Positions 1 through 13,867 of a DNA stretch of 64,000 bases are shown here, piece after piece. Source of the stretch: Argentina anserina (lineage: Eukaryota; Streptophyta; Magnoliopsida; Rosales; Rosaceae). The position numbers and the translations under genes were made by a program. Every line of letters starts with the position of its first letter. Positions within the stretch are counted from its first letter, which is position 1. The DNA is taken from contig NC_065874.1 in the NCBI RefSeq assembly GCF_933775445.1, forward strand, positions 14,961,001 through 15,025,000, in the 5' to 3' direction. The notes beneath the pieces were generated by a model that made no database searches, was not told the origin of the DNA, and saw nothing but the letters and a program-made list of their open reading frames with translations.

Positions 1-56
1 CTCTATTTTTCTATTCCCTCAATTTTTCTCTAACATTTTTCTGTTTCTTTTTTCAG

Positions 57-3000
57 ATTTTGGGGCAGTCGCTGGGTTCAATCCGACCTATTGCAACCGG
101 CGAGGTTCATACTCGATCTTTTTTTTTCTTACTTGAATATTTATTTATTTATTTATGAAGTAGTGCAGCAGTAAGAAGTGTCCTTTTCTGATGTCACAGA
201 ATGTGCATGGCTGTATTTATTTATCAAATTAGATTCACGTATACGTCCAAATGTAAATTTTGTTTTTGAAATCTGAATTTCGTGTGCCTTGGGGAACAGA
301 TTCTACTCCAGCCTAGAGGGGAATTGTGTGCTGTGAGAAATTATTCTCACCTCAATTTACGAGGTCAGTTTCTTTTTTTTGGCAGTGGACTATGTAAATT
401 TTGGTCTTGTTTATAATTAACAGTGATGAACTGATGATGTTATATTTGTTTTTTCGCATTTACAGGTTCGCCGCCTTGTATCGGAACAAGGAGGTCAGTC
501 ACACTATTTTTGCTGTTTCTGTTAAGAAAATTTGAAGTGTGTATTAGTTATGAATCCGCTGTTTTGGTCCGTTTTTGGTGCAGGGATGCTGTCAGCTATA
601 ATAAGCCGGAGCCTATTGGACAAATGTGGAGCAGGCGTTTTTCTTCTGAGACTGGTTTGCTACACTTCTCCCCTCTGTTTAACTAACTTATAGTTATATA
701 GTTGCTCGTGTGCTACTACTATTAGTAGCTTCTGTTGTCATTGAGAGTTTAATTTCATTTTTCTTGAGATATACAATTTCATTTACTCTTCGATTTTGTG
801 TGGACTAGCCTATAAATAAAACCAGTACTCTATGGCCAGTATAGATTGTGAGAACTTTCTATAGATGTTTTTCTCTTATTTATCTGTTAAAAGTGTGAAA
901 GTGCAGACTTAGAACATATAATCTCTAGATATACACAAAAAGACACGCACTCGCGCACACACGTGGTTTGGATTTAGTCAGCTTGTCGAAGAGATTCGCA
1001 TTTATGACAACAAATGACTAAGAGTAGGGTGGCTTAAGCAGAAGCTGTAGTGCTAGTTTTTGATAGTTTTGACAAGTCGTACAAGTTGCGTGTGTTTTCA
1101 TTTCTAATTTTCATAATGGGAAGAATGAGATATGGTCCTTCAAGTATATGACTTAAACCCATTTATGCCACATTGCATTAATTATGACACTCCTTGAAGG
1201 AATATAATAGCAGGTGGCCGTTTTGTGAAAAGGAACTTTATCTTTGGTATATAAAGTTCGTAGGCTGTGCTCATTATTGTGATATTAGTACATGTATTGT
1301 TACCTCCTTTGTAGATGTTTAACGTTTGAATGCCTGTGTGATGAAGGGGACTTGATTCATGCCATTGTGCCTTTCATGGGTGAATCTATTACTGATGGAA
1401 CTTTGGCGACATTCTTGAAGAGTATGCTTAACCAATTTGATACTTTTTCTTTTCTTCAAATGCTTAGCGTACTAATTTGGTGTAACTGATAATGTCTGCA
1501 TTTGGTATTATGTGTTAGAGCCTGGAGACCGTGTAGAAGTTGATGAACCAATTGCTCAAATTGAAACAGATAAGGTAATGTTAAGAAGTTTTATTTCAAC
1601 TTTTAGGGAAGTTTAGTTGCCAATGGTCCTGGTATCTCTTAGTTGCCGAGCACTATGTAAACTTATTATCAGGAGTATAATTTTAGTGCTCTTTTACTCT
1701 TTCATCAGGTCACAATTGATGTTTCTAGTCCTGAATCCGGTGTAATTGAGAAGGTTGTAAGCCCCCTTTCTCCTTCTCTTTCAAGATAAAAAAATCCCAA
1801 TTATCTAGATACCTTTCTGCCTCCTGAATTCTTTAGTTTATCTTAATTTGGGGCAGTTTGTAGCCAATGAAGGGGATACTGTGGAACCAGGTACCAAGAT
1901 TGCTGTCATACTAAAGTCTGGTGAAGGTGTCTCCCATGTTGGTCCATCTGAGAAAGCATTGGAGAAAGTTGTCCCACAGCCATCTTCGCCTGTAGAAACA
2001 ATTACCACGGATCAGACATCTAAAGTTGAAACAACTCCAGTTACAAAGAAGCCCAAAGCACCCTCTCCACCGCCTCCCAAACCCTCAGCTCAAGAACCTC
2101 AGCTTCCCCCTAAGGAAAGAGAAAGACGAGTTAGTCTTCTTAGGTTTCTTATATTCTATTTACTGTACTTGTTTCTGTTTTTATTTATTTATTTTATAAA
2201 TATACTGCAAAATCTTGTGTCAATCATATGAAACCCCATTTCTGTAGATTCCTATGACAACACTTCGCAAACGGATTGCTAAGAGATTGAAAGATTCACA
2301 GAACACATACGCAATGCTTACAACATTCAATGAAGTCGATATGTAAGTTCAAACCAATTATCTGTTATCCTACACAGTTTTTTGTCTTTTGTTTTTATAC
2401 GTACTTCCCTTTTCATTTCTACGAGTTTTGGTTGTGTCTGGTCTTGAATTTAACTGACAGTTGTGGCACTTTAAGTGAATTTATTGCTTCAGTATGCCAA
2501 TTATAGGGGGGACTGCTAAACTCTGCCTCTTAGTTGTACTGATAAACACGTTTGTCCTGATTTTTTACCTCAGTGATCTTCTGCCTGTGACAGGACAAAT
2601 TTGATGAAGCTTCGTTCTGACTTCAAAGATGCATTTGTTGAGAAGCATGGGGTCAAATTGGGGCTCATGTCGGGATTCATCAAGGTACATGGCCCAAAAT
2701 AATACATCTACAATTGCTCTGAAGCATAATGCAGTGTATGTTGTACTTAATATGTTGAGTTTTTTTTTCCTGCTACAGGCTGCTGTCAGTGGGCTTCAAA
2801 ACCAACCTACTATTAATGCAGTCATTGATGGGGATGATATCATATATAGAGACTACATAGATATTAGTGTAGCCGTGGGTACTCCGAAGGTATGCCAGAA
2901 CACATGAGAGTAATCATACTTGTGTAAAAAACTTGCATAAGTAAATGTCACATTAGCTAATAGCTGCCTCAATGTAGATGATTTGTCTGACATTCAAATT

Positions 3001-3674
3001 TTTAACTTTTGATTTCACAATCTTCCGTTTATATCATTATTATTCTTATTATCATTATTATTATTCCTAAAAGCAAGTTGTGAACTGAGAAAGCATCTTC
3101 AAATTATATCCTTGCAGGGCCTTGTTGTGCCAGTTATCCGTAATGCTGATAAGATGAATTGTGCTGAGATAGAGAAGGAGATCAATTTACTTGCAAAGAA
3201 GGCAACTGAGGGGCGTCTTTCAATTGATGAGATGGCTGGAGGTTCATTTACGATATCCAATGGTGGAGTTTATGGAAGCCTTATAAGTACCCCCATCATC
3301 AACCCACCTCAGGTCTAGATTCTTTCTGTTCTAGTTGACTAGGACTTTGACCGTCTTATTGCAACATATGGAACTTACAATGTTTTTTTTTTTTGAGAAA
3401 GATGGAACTCCCATATCTAATTCCAGTAAATTTATGAAAATATAGAATCAAAAGGAATCTGACATTAGTACACTATTTGCAGTCGGCAATCTTGGGTATG
3501 CACTCAATAGTGACCCGACCAATGGTTGTTGGAGGAGAGATTGTCCCACGGCCAATGATGTACATAGCTCTTACCTATGACCATAGACTCATTGATGGAA
3601 GAGAGGCAGTTTACTTCTTGCGTCGTATTAAAGATGTTGTGGAGGACCCAAGGAGGCTTCTCCTTGTTGTATGA
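57..3674 (+). CDS. Dihydrolipoyllysine-residue succinyltransferase (E2 of 2-oxoglutarate dehydrogenase), 5' end outside window
   Basis: E2 core of the mitochondrial 2-oxoglutarate dehydrogenase complex; it moves succinyl groups from E1 to CoA in the TCA cycle. Exons read from frame and splice sites: 57-104, 300-363, 466-493, 584-654, 1347-1421, 1519-1574, 1709-about 1753, 1857-2129, 2248-2342, 2594-2684, 2779-2889, 3118-3312, 3483-3674. The first coding exon, with the start and most of the presequence, lies upstream of the window. The lipoyl domain includes [16 protein letters not shown] and the lipoyl-lysine motif IETDKVTID. A Pro/Lys-rich linker (about 1950-2129) follows, and then the catalytic domain directly at [10 protein letters not shown] see no peripheral subunit-binding domain, as is known for plant E2o. 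The active-site motif [15 protein letters not shown] is near the C-terminus and the protein ends RRLLLVV. The donor after exon 7 is ambiguous: GTTGTA at 1754, or GTAAGC three bases later, which would add one valine. Identity is secure; the exact exon 7 end is not. Confidence 0.95.
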
Positions 3675-5105
3675 GGCCGATCAGGAGTTTAAGTGGTACA
3701 AGGTATCTCTCTGGTTTTCAAGAATACAGTACACTTTAGATACATACACATCAATTTTCGCAGGGGTTATTTTGTCGATTGAGATCTTAGGTAGAACTTC
3801 AAGTGCAGCCAGTAGTTGCTATAGCTCAAATGATAACTTGTCAGGGTGCATAACCCAATTTTGATAGTCGATTGTCCCAATTTTAGTTGTTTTTCACTTT
3901 TTGAATCCCTTCCAAGGAAATTTGTCTCCAAGACAAGTCTGTTCAAATTTGCATTCATTATATGATTCTGCAATGACATGTTGACTTGGACTGTAATCAA
4001 CCAAATCTCCACGTGTCATGTTTTGATTGGGTTGTTTAAGTCCCACTTTGGCTCATAGTTTTGAATGGTATGTTTGATGGGGGCATCTTGCTCATACTAC
4101 TACAATTTAAGATTTTTTTCTTTTCCTATTTTCGGGTTTGCATTAAGAACTCAATGCCAGAATACAATTCTTGTACATCTCATTTTCGAAAAAGTGTCAC
4201 AAATTTTAGAGTTCTTGAGAGACATTTCTACCTAGTCAGGTTGTGTCCAATTTCCAGAGTATGATTTGTTTTTTTTTTTTCATTTTTACAATCGTACTGC
4301 AAGCGCGTAATTCAACCTTCTTGTATCTAGTAAAACGTTTTGGTCATTTTTGGATTGTTTCAGATTCAGCTGTTTTGCCCATTTTGATTGTTTCAGCTTG
4401 CACACGTTTTATTATATACTATCTATAGATGGCCCGACGTTACTTTGTCTTCTCTGTTTCCGACCACCACAAAAAGCACATTCATACAGTACACAGTTGC
4501 TGACATTTTTGTTCAGAATACAAAAGCCAACATTAGACGCCTGAAATTTCGTTGTTTTGGTCTTAGTGAGTGAAAATTCTCTAAGGTTCATTAGGGCAAT
4601 AGGCCATGAAGAATAAGAAACGTGACCCCAAATAAGCGTTATATTTCTATTTCTCTTAACCTCAGAGAAAGCAAAATCTATCAAAATATAAACGAAAAAG
4701 AACCTAGTAGTGCCAAATTAAGTCATTTACAATTTCGAACGTAAGTGCCTCCATGATAAGTAAGAGAAGTATCAAGTGGCAAAACCAAATATTTGATTTC
4801 CAATAAAAACATGTATTTTATATTAGATATGCGTATACGTTTTGATCATGTCAAGTTTTGGTTAGATCTCGATTACAGTTTGAGTTGGTTTTTCCGTTGT
4901 AGTCACAACTAGAAATTATACACTGTCCAAGACAGGGCTCAATATTTGACCCTCCAAATTGTAGTTGAAAGTCATTTAGTCAATTACTAATGTTTGTTTT
5001 GGTAAATGGTCAAACTGAGTGTATTGAGTTGCTTTAATGTTTAAACGTTAAAAAGCGAAAAAAAAACCCCAGTCCCATTTCCTGGTTCTCTCCCACTCCC
5101 TTCTC
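3675..5105. other. Spacer: E2 3'UTR and upstream region of the next gene
   Basis: No gene is recognisable on either strand. The first few hundred bases should be 3'UTR of the succinyltransferase. The rest is AT-rich with only short open frames that lack splice partners or family resemblance. Confidence 0.5.
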
Positions 5106-5113
5106 TATAAATA
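5106..5113 (+). promoter_or_regulatory. TATA box of the At4g22030-like gene
   Basis: TATAAATA lies about 145 bases before the ATG at 5252, within a C/T-rich stretch typical of a plant core promoter. The intervening bases would be a leader of roughly 110 bases. Confidence 0.6.
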
Positions 5114-5251
5114 TGGTTTCAACTCTCACTCATTTCACTACAATTCCTCTACAACACCTTCAAATCTGAAGTCTCAAACAGACTACACTAAAAAATCTTG
5201 TGGCGTATATTGAATCAAAGCCACTATTTAAACTTCTTATTGTTCTTGATC

Positions 5252-6538
5252 ATGGCCACTATTCAAGCTTCCTTTTGTTCTGCTTCATTTTCTTCAGCTT
5301 CCTCTAGAAAAATCAAAGCTACACTTTATTCCCAAAACTTTGAATCATCCCATCTTGCAGTTCCTAGGCTCCTGGCTAATGAACTGAATCAAAGTAAAGG
5401 GTTTCTCAGCCTAACAGCCACTTCATCTGATATGGAGTTGAAACCAAAATCTGACAACAGAAAAAGATCAAACCTTGGTGGCTCTATATCAGATTCAAAC
5501 TTGGTCCAAGAGCTCTATGCAATTATGGAGATTGTGGCAGATAGAATTGAAATGCACAACAACATTAAGGCTCAGAGGGACAACTGGAATGTTCTGCTTC
5601 TCAACTCTGTCAATGGGATGACAGCCACAGCTGCAATCATGGCTGGACTTGCATGTGTCTCTGGATCTGGACCTTCCATTTTGTCTCTCAAGATCTCATC
5701 AAGTCTCCTATACATGGCTGTGACTGGAATTGTTCTAGTGATGAACAAGATCCAACCTTCACAGCTGGCAGAAGAACAGAGAAATGCTTCAAGGCTGTTC
5801 AACAAGCTTCATGAAGAAATCAAAACCACTTTGGCTCTCAAAAACACAGTTACTTCTTATGATGTGAAAGTTGCAATGGAAAAGGTTTTGGCTTTGGATA
5901 AAGCATATCCACTTCCTTTACTTGGAACTATGATTGAGAAGTTCCCCCAAATAGTGGAGCCTGCTGTGTGGTGGCCTGAGGAAGAACCCAAGTGCCATGA
6001 TCATACCATGAGTGACAAGTTTGAGAGAAATGGATGGAATGAGAATCTTGAAGAGGAAATGAAGGAGGTCCTTGGTGTTATGAAGGGAAGAGACTCTGCA
6101 GAATACGCAAGGCTAAGCAATATGGTGTTGAAGGTCAACAAGGTCTTGTCCTTTTGTGGTCCTTTGCTAACAGGTTCTGCTGCAATAGGGTCATGTCTTA
6201 TTGGGGTGCCTGGTTTTGGTTCATGGGGTGCTGTTTTTGGTGTGGTTTTGGGGGCTTTGGGCACTGTGGTTAATAGTTTGGAGCATGGAGGGCAAGTAGG
6301 GATGGTGTTTGAGATGTACAGAAGCTCTGCTGGGTTCTTCAAGCTCATGGAGGAGACCATTGAATCAACTTTGAAGGAAAGAGAGGTTGGAGATAGAGAA
6401 AACGGGGAGCTGTTTGAAGTGAAGATGGCCCTTCACCTTGGGAGGAGTTTGTCTGAGCTCAGAGACCTTGCAAAATCTTCATCTTTGTCTTCGAAATTTC
6501 AACAGGCCAAAGAAGAATTCGCAAGCAAGCTGTTTTGA
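5252..6538 (+). CDS. At4g22030-like protein (called 'probable F-box protein'), intronless
   Basis: Single-exon gene of 428 codons. I chose the ATG at 5252 because the frame upstream of it opens only with a TTG. The N-terminus (MATIQASFCSASFSSASSRK) is Ser/Ala-rich and basic, like a plastid transit peptide. It is followed by a conserved helical region (VQELYAIMEIVADRIEMHNN) and two long hydrophobic Gly/Ala-rich stretches at roughly residues 120-160 and 300-345, which could insert into a membrane. The family resemblance is to proteins annotated 'probable F-box protein At4g22030'. I see no F-box motif here, so the name probably comes from a fused Arabidopsis relative and a role in ubiquitin ligases should not be assumed. 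The molecular function is unknown. A TATA box sits upstream at 5106. Confidence 0.8.
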   Translation: MATIQASFCSASFSSASSRKIKATLYSQNFESSHLAVPRLLANELNQSKGFLSLTATSSDMELKPKSDNRKRSNLGGSISDSNLVQELYAIMEIVADRIEMHNNIKAQRDNWNVLLLNSVNGMTATAAIMAGLACVSGSGPSILSLKISSSLLYMAVTGIVLVMNKIQPSQLAEEQRNASRLFNKLHEEIKTTLALKNTVTSYDVKVAMEKVLALDKAYPLPLLGTMIEKFPQIVEPAVWWPEEEPKCHDHTMSDKFERNGWNENLEEEMKEVLGVMKGRDSAEYARLSNMVLKVNKVLSFCGPLLTGSAAIGSCLIGVPGFGSWGAVFGVVLGALGTVVNSLEHGGQVGMVFEMYRSSAGFFKLMEETIESTLKEREVGDRENGELFEVKMALHLGRSLSELRDLAKSSSLSSKFQQAKEEFASKLF

Positions 6539-8147
6539 TTAGTTTTGTGTACGCGTGATATGAAATAGTTAGAGACTATGTAAATTTTGGTAGCACAGAT
6601 CATGTTAAGCTAGATTGCAACTTCTTTTGGAAATGAACAAGTCTTTAGTCCCATCACCATTAAACTGGTCATCAAAGTTGAGTTTACATCATCCAAAGTT
6701 TGTTGATTTTTCATTTGGAATTAAGCCACTGCAAAAACAATCCTAAAGAGAACTCATGGATCATGGAACACTCGTATAGCAGGAAGAGTCAACTTTTCCA
6801 TTAAAAATCGATTCTTGAAGTCGATTCTTCTGGATGAACTAATAATACGACCTAGGAGCCGCTGCATGCATGTGCCTAGATTACGCATATTCATTTGTTC
6901 TCTATTCATTTGTTTATGTCGTTCTAATCAGCATGAGCTAGCAAGAACATAAACTAATAGAGCGTTAATTTCTAGTTGCTTATTACTTTAGCAACCCCAA
7001 CCAGGGCTTGTAGGTTGGTATTGGTATAGTTGTATGCCCTCCATAACTGTTGCCTTGGCAAACCAATCTTTTGATGCCTTTGATGATTCTCTTGTCTCTA
7101 TCGATGATAATTAAAATGTATTGGATTTTATATTATGGATTATTTTCTGGACAAATCGTTTTCTGGTTTTGGCCTACGAATAATTGAATGGTACAAGTGT
7201 TCATTTTAAATTGTCCTTTCTTTTTCATCACAAAAGTCTAGCAACTTATTCATCGTCAAAAGTCTTTTTGAAGCTTAATACCAATTGGTCTTCCCTTCTT
7301 AAATAGGAGGTTGTAAGATATCTCACAAAGGAAAACCGCACCTATCCGCCCGAGCCCCAGACCCCAAGTGTTTGCCACTATCCTGGCTCTTAAAAGTCGA
7401 TACGTATAAGCCTCATCTTTCCAATTCTTCTTTAGTTAAAAAGAGCCTACGAGATTGGTGCATCTCCATTAGTCCTTTTCATCTTTCGCTACAAATGCAT
7501 GCAGCATTTCCTGGCCAATTTGCTTAAGATGAGGATCACGTGTATCATACTAATTCTGGAAGGGAAAATAAATGGAGCTGTATATGAATAAACATGTGCG
7601 AAAGACAGTAATGTATTACTGTATTAACATCACAATATTAAGATGTCAAGTAATAACCTACTCCTTTGTCCACAAGAAACCCTGATTACCAAACTGACTA
7701 AAATAATCATACAAATTGACTCAAGTGAAGACGCTAAGAACCTTAACTGGTAGTCTGGTACTGATTTTAAAATGCGGAATAGATATAGACGCAAGTCATA
7801 TAATGGTACAAGATAGAAGTCAGAACAACGGCATGCTCACTGATATAGAACTACTAGCTAACAATAAAAAAACTTCTAATAATTTACCAAAATCATACAG
7901 GAAAGAACAGAGACTACATAACAAATTTCGTCTCAGGCAATAAACTGCAGTTAGCCAGTTACCATAATCAAATAATTTCAAGGATATTAAATATCAAAGC
8001 CTGCTACAAAATTGATCTGATAAGGACATGTTTTGGTCAAAGAGTTCAAAATTTCTTGCTCACCAGTGACAGGTTTAACATCTTTCCATTTTTTCCGTTT
8101 TCAGATACATGGTCTTCAGTCTTGACTCAAGACTACATATTATCAGT
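6539..8147. other. Spacer between convergent genes
   Basis: This holds the 3' flank of the At4g22030-like gene (from the left) and the 3'UTR of HisHF (from the right, on the minus strand, probably to about 7950). Nothing else is recognisable; open frames here are short and in AT-rich sequence. Confidence 0.5.
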
Positions 8148-11100
8148 TCAGATTCTGACTTCTATGCCTTCCTTTAGCAAGTGCTCCTTTACAGAATGAA
8201 TTGGCACCTGCAACGGTAATAGGGTGAGCGTGTTCAAATGAAAACAGAAGCTTTGAAACAAATCTCGTAAAAGGCAAATATTACCTCCTTGCGATGGAAA
8301 ATCCCAGCAGCAAGGGCAGCAGATGCATTTGTTTTCGTGAAAACCTCTGAGAAGTGTTCAACAGTACCAGCACCACTACTTGCAATCACGGGAATGGTGA
8401 CAGCATCAGAGATCAGCTTTACTAAATCTATATCAAATCCCTTCCCTTGACCTGAAAATCAGAAAGGAGTTAATTTATAACTTGCTCCAACCAACTAGTT
8501 TGAATAAGAAATGGAGAACACAATGAACTGAATGAAGTATATCAATGCTTTCGTGAACATAATAAAGTTGTGAACACACAATAAACTTCAAAAATGTTGC
8601 ATAATCTCAGATTCTGACGGATTGTGTGTTGGATGGGACTCAAAAAAAACTTAACAAACCAGTAAATAAATGAATCGACAACTTTCTCTCGCACTTCTCA
8701 TATTAATGCTTTGCATAAGGAGTGCAAACAATAAACTTTACCATCACAATCAATGCAGTTTAGCAGAATTTCTCCAGCTCCAAGCTCCTCAACTGCTTTT
8801 GCAAGCTCATAAGCTCCAATTGGTCTGCCTTCCCGGCCACCTTTAATCTTAAGAACAAACATCAGATGATATGTTAAAATACATAAAGACCTTGAAATGG
8901 AGAGATGGCAAACATCAATTGCATCTAATGAAAAATATCCTGATTGGCATGTTCAACAAATTATATCAAAAGCACAGAAAAACTGCTAATTTGATAGTAT
9001 AATACAGGTAAGAGATGAAAGAAAAATGTGACGTGAATGTGGATGACACAAGTTTCTCTAAGCTCATGTTTCTTATAAACTGAAACTCTATAACCAGTTA
9101 ACCATGCGGAAATGTTTTGGTAAATCAACTATTTATATTAGACCTGAAATATCTAGTGCCAAGCAAACTTTCTATACATGGAGAAAGCATGTTCTCCCCA
9201 TGGACTTGATCCACACAAGTTGCACAAAGTAAATCCATGGCATGGCATGCATGCATGCTCCAAAATTTAAAATGTGTGATTTTATGCCAGATGCATTTCT
9301 TTTCCTTTGTTCCAGAAAAATAAACAATATATATGATGTTTTACTTTTAACCATAAAAACAGGTAAAGAAAGCAAATAATACTTACTGTACACTGATACC
9401 AAGCATATTCTTCACCGTTTGGACCTGAAATTATATTACACAAATTTCTATGAAATTAGCCAGCCAGAAAGAAGGTTGTACATGCATAAAAAGATAAACA
9501 GCCAATCCAAGAAACAAAAAGGAGAACAGAATCAAAATTGTCTTCTTACCTGGGTTTGATAATCTTGTAGTTTTGAATTTTACATCATTTTGATTTTTGA
9601 CGTACACTCTGCAAGGATCAATGCTTACAACCACAGCCTGTACACACAGTACAACAAACTTAAAGACAATTCAAAGTATACTGAAAAAAAAAAAAAAACA
9701 CTTCGGCAGATTGAACATTTACAAAAGTTGGAAATTTTAAAGCCACACTAAGCAAAAACGTTTCTTCTTATTTTATCCTAGTTACCAATGTTATTAGAAC
9801 AAAAATTAATTCTTGAAATAACACAGAAACCAGAAGCCAAGGAAATGATCAACAAGGACAGGAATGGATATAAATTGCAGAAAACTGAACTATTTGTATT
9901 CTTAAACCATGTTGTGAAACTGTGCAGATCATCTCATCAGATCAACAGAATTACGAGTATGCATGCATTTAAAACCAGACAAGAAATTACCTGATTACCG
10001 TAAACCCTAGATATCTGCTCTAAGCTACTTTTTCCACTTTTCACCTAAAAAACAGTTGAGAAGTATCAGAGAGCATCGCTCAGTTTTGTGCATACATGCA
10101 AATTAGAATATGATATGAAAATTATTGCATACTCCAGTTCTTAAATATTCTTCTGCAGCATAAACAGCATCACTTCCAATAGAGATCTTATCAGCCCCAC
10201 ATCTAAAATATTCTGAAGCAACTTCCAAGCTAGTATAGTGCCTGAAAAAAGAAAGTACTAACTCATAAAACTTATGTCCATACTATGTTTGACTGTTCAT
10301 ATAAATTTTGATGGAGCTATAGATTTATCACTGGAAAAAAAAACAACAACAACAGTAGATAGTTGCAAACATGGAAACAAAAATTGGCCAAACAAATTAG
10401 AGTTCCCATGACAATACCTGCCAGTTGCATCAGTAAAATCTCTTATTCCGCCTCCTACTGTTAATGGCACGAAAACATTTTCTGATGCATATCTCAATAC
10501 CTACAAAACAAAGCAAGTAAATAAGGAATAAGAAAATCCTTGAAGTGTAATATCACAACATTAAATTATAATATTATTTCCTGTGAAAATTGAAAAATTG
10601 AGATACACATTGAGAATATAAACCTTTAGCATAGGCAAGTCACCCAAAGGGAAGTCTCGGAAACCGGTAATATTCAGAAAGCTGACCTGCAATTCGAGAC
10701 TAAGATCTCAAGCACAGCACAATAGCTATTTTGTATAAATTATTATCACTTGATTGGGTGTAAAGCTACATATATGTCCACCCTCAAGTAGGCATGGTAT
10801 ACCTCATCAGCTCCATCTGTGTAATACTGTCCAGCAAGCTCCACAGGCTTGCCAAGTTCTCTCACCTATCAAAGATTCTGATCAGCAAACAGGAGCTACT
10901 TCAATGGCATAATGAATAATTTGAACCATATCCAGACTGTAAATAGATGCCCAACATGGCTTTCACAGGCTTTATATAACCAGAGCACCAACAACATTGC
11001 GACAAGTACACATTTGTGTTTTTCAATTGACATCATCATCAACAAATGTTATTCTTTCTCTTTATGTCATCTAGGGTCCTTTATGTATTGTAAGAGGGAA

Positions 11101-13830
11101 AAAGGACAACGACCTACATGTGTTTGAAGAAAATAAAGAATGAAAGCAAGATCCATGAGTCGGCGCTGTGGGGCTATAAAACTAGCTTATGATATCAATT
11201 ATGTTTTTTTTTGACGTTAATCGTTCATGCCCACAAAACAGGTTCAAAGAACCACCTAAATGATGCAAGAATGCAGTCAATAGAACCAGTTTATGATATC
11301 ATACTGTATAATTGTGTCTTTTAAGTGTGACATTGGGCACAAATCAGGTTCAAAGAACCACCCAGAAGATACAAGAATGCAGTCAAGAGTTCTTGCGATA
11401 CCTCATTCTCTTTTGTATGCTCTCTTACATCATACTGGTCTCCTTTGGTTACAACAAGATCTCCTTTGTCATTCGTTCTGACATCCAGACAAGCAATAAC
11501 CTGGCATACACAACAGAAGTCAGGGAGAACCTGCAAGGTATGTAAAAAACAATGAGGTATATGACTATCAGAGCTCTGATCTTTTGATTTGGACTTACTC
11601 TCTTTGCATGTTTGGAAGCCTTCCCTTCAGTGGGCTTCTGTCTTCGCAAGAACTCTCAGATTGTTAGATGGTTGATTGAGTTGTCTATATATAAGAAACA
11701 GTTTAGAGGTAGAGGTTACCTTCTCTAAGGGTGCGTTTGGATAGAGAAATCTTCTCAACACGGAAAGGCCAACATCTACAAAATCATTTTCACATATTGA
11801 TATTAATAATATTGCAGCAGTTCTATGTAAAGATTGCATTAAATTTAAGAGCTCTTTTGTGCCAAGAATTACAACGCAAATAAAATTAGAAAAAGATCTC
11901 ACGATCTCAGACTTTTCGCTTGATCCTTGGAATGGGGAAACAATAACGATGACTATGAAGCTCAAGTTTTAAATTTTCAGTTTTTATTTCCTTCATTATA
12001 CGCAGAGTTTATTGGGTTTTACACTTGATCGTCATTCTTTTTCCTCATGACATAATCAGAATTCTAGAAGGTTTTTCAAAGGTCCAACGTTCTGTAAATG
12101 TTATATGCTCCCTAGTAATAAAAGAAAAAAAATGTGGAAGATCACTCTAATTTCCAAAAAATTGAAAACCATTAACAAACAAGACAGAGCAAAGGATATC
12201 TTGCCTCCACTCTTTTCGGGGTGGAATTGAACTGCATGTACATTTCCTCTTCTAACTGATGCAATGAAATTGTCACCATAGTTGCAGGTAGATGAAACCC
12301 ATTCTTTGTTATCATCTGACTGAAATTTATATAGAAAATTGTCGGGCCCAATATATCAAGTTATGCATAGTGTACAAATGAAGTAGGCATCACTTAGAAC
12401 TGTTCATTCTGTAGCAAAAGGAAAGGGAATAAGACATACTGGCATCGCTCTGTAAGAGTGAACGAAATAGACGTGACGGGTTCCAACATCATCCAAAATT
12501 GATGAGTCCTTTTTAATCTGCAAAGCATTCCACCCGATATGTGGCACTCTGACACCATTTGATGAGTCAAAACGCCCAACTACTCCAGGTATCAAGCCAA
12601 GACCACTCACTGAAATATAATGCATATTGTCAGTCCAACTTTGAACAAGGTCAAAAACATATACATTACAATACCTTTCACCGTCAATCATAAATAATAA
12701 AGATAAAAGTACTGTGGCAAAAAGTAAAAAATTGGTGCTTTTTAAATACCTATATCCGGGGTTCTTACAGTTTTTATAACTTTTCTACCCTTATTGTCAA
12801 ATCCAACGAATTTCTTAAATATCCTTAAACTATCAAGCAAATGATAGCTACAAAATTTGAAACAAATATTTACTGAAACATAGAGGCATCAAGCACTGAC
12901 CATGTCCCTTCTCCTCACTGGATTCAAAGAGGAGCTGAAGTCCAAGACAAATGCCTAGAAATGGCCGATCATTTTCAATATATTCAATGAGCGCTTCAGC
13001 CAACCTGAAACACATTAGAAGGGCTTAAATTTTTTTTTCCACAATATAGATTCTGAAGTCTTCTCTTCTTGTTTGATTGTAGCAAATCCATTAGGGTAAA
13101 TGTTGCTCGTTTTACATAAATAAACAAAATACGACGCTAGATACCATTTGAGTTTCTAAACAACACAAATTCCTAGCATACTACTTGGTCCACTGGCTAT
13201 TTTACATTCTTATCACGGCTTTCCTTTCTTTACTAGGAATCCATTTAAGTAAACCATACAAGCAATTGATACCCTCATAGAATTCACGCAAAGTAAGAGC
13301 AAAGAGAAAACGAGAAAAACATACCCGTCCTTGCTCAACACATCCATGGCCGCAGCGAAAGCCCCCACACCAGGAAAGATTAGGCGGTCGGCATTCAGAA
13401 TATCCTTGGCAGTTTGGACCTACATTTCCATAATTCATTAATAAAACAAATACAGTTCATGAAAAACCCAATTTCACTCGAGTAAATTCAAAACCCAAAA
13501 CCATCAACTTAACATCACAATTAAACAATTTCACAAAGACATTACAAAACGCAAAAATGCTACAAAATTACTAGTCCTTGCTAAAACTAAAGAATTCAAA
13601 ACAACAAAACTCAAATGATACAAAAATTCAGAGTCACATTTAATAAGGAACAGTTGAAAATGTAAAATTGAGTACAAAATCAAGGAGAAACTTACATCTT
13701 TGACTTGGAAGCCGAGTCGGCGAATGGCGTTGCGGACACTCCGAACATTGCCGGCGCCGTAATCGAGCAGAGTCACCACTGAAACCAAAACCAATTCAAT
13801 TCTCAGATTAATCGGAATCCGAATATCACA

Positions 13831-13867
<37 letters not shown>

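Noticed and set aside
6001..6360. 119-codon frame on the minus strand
   Set aside because: Antisense shadow of the At4g22030-like coding region.
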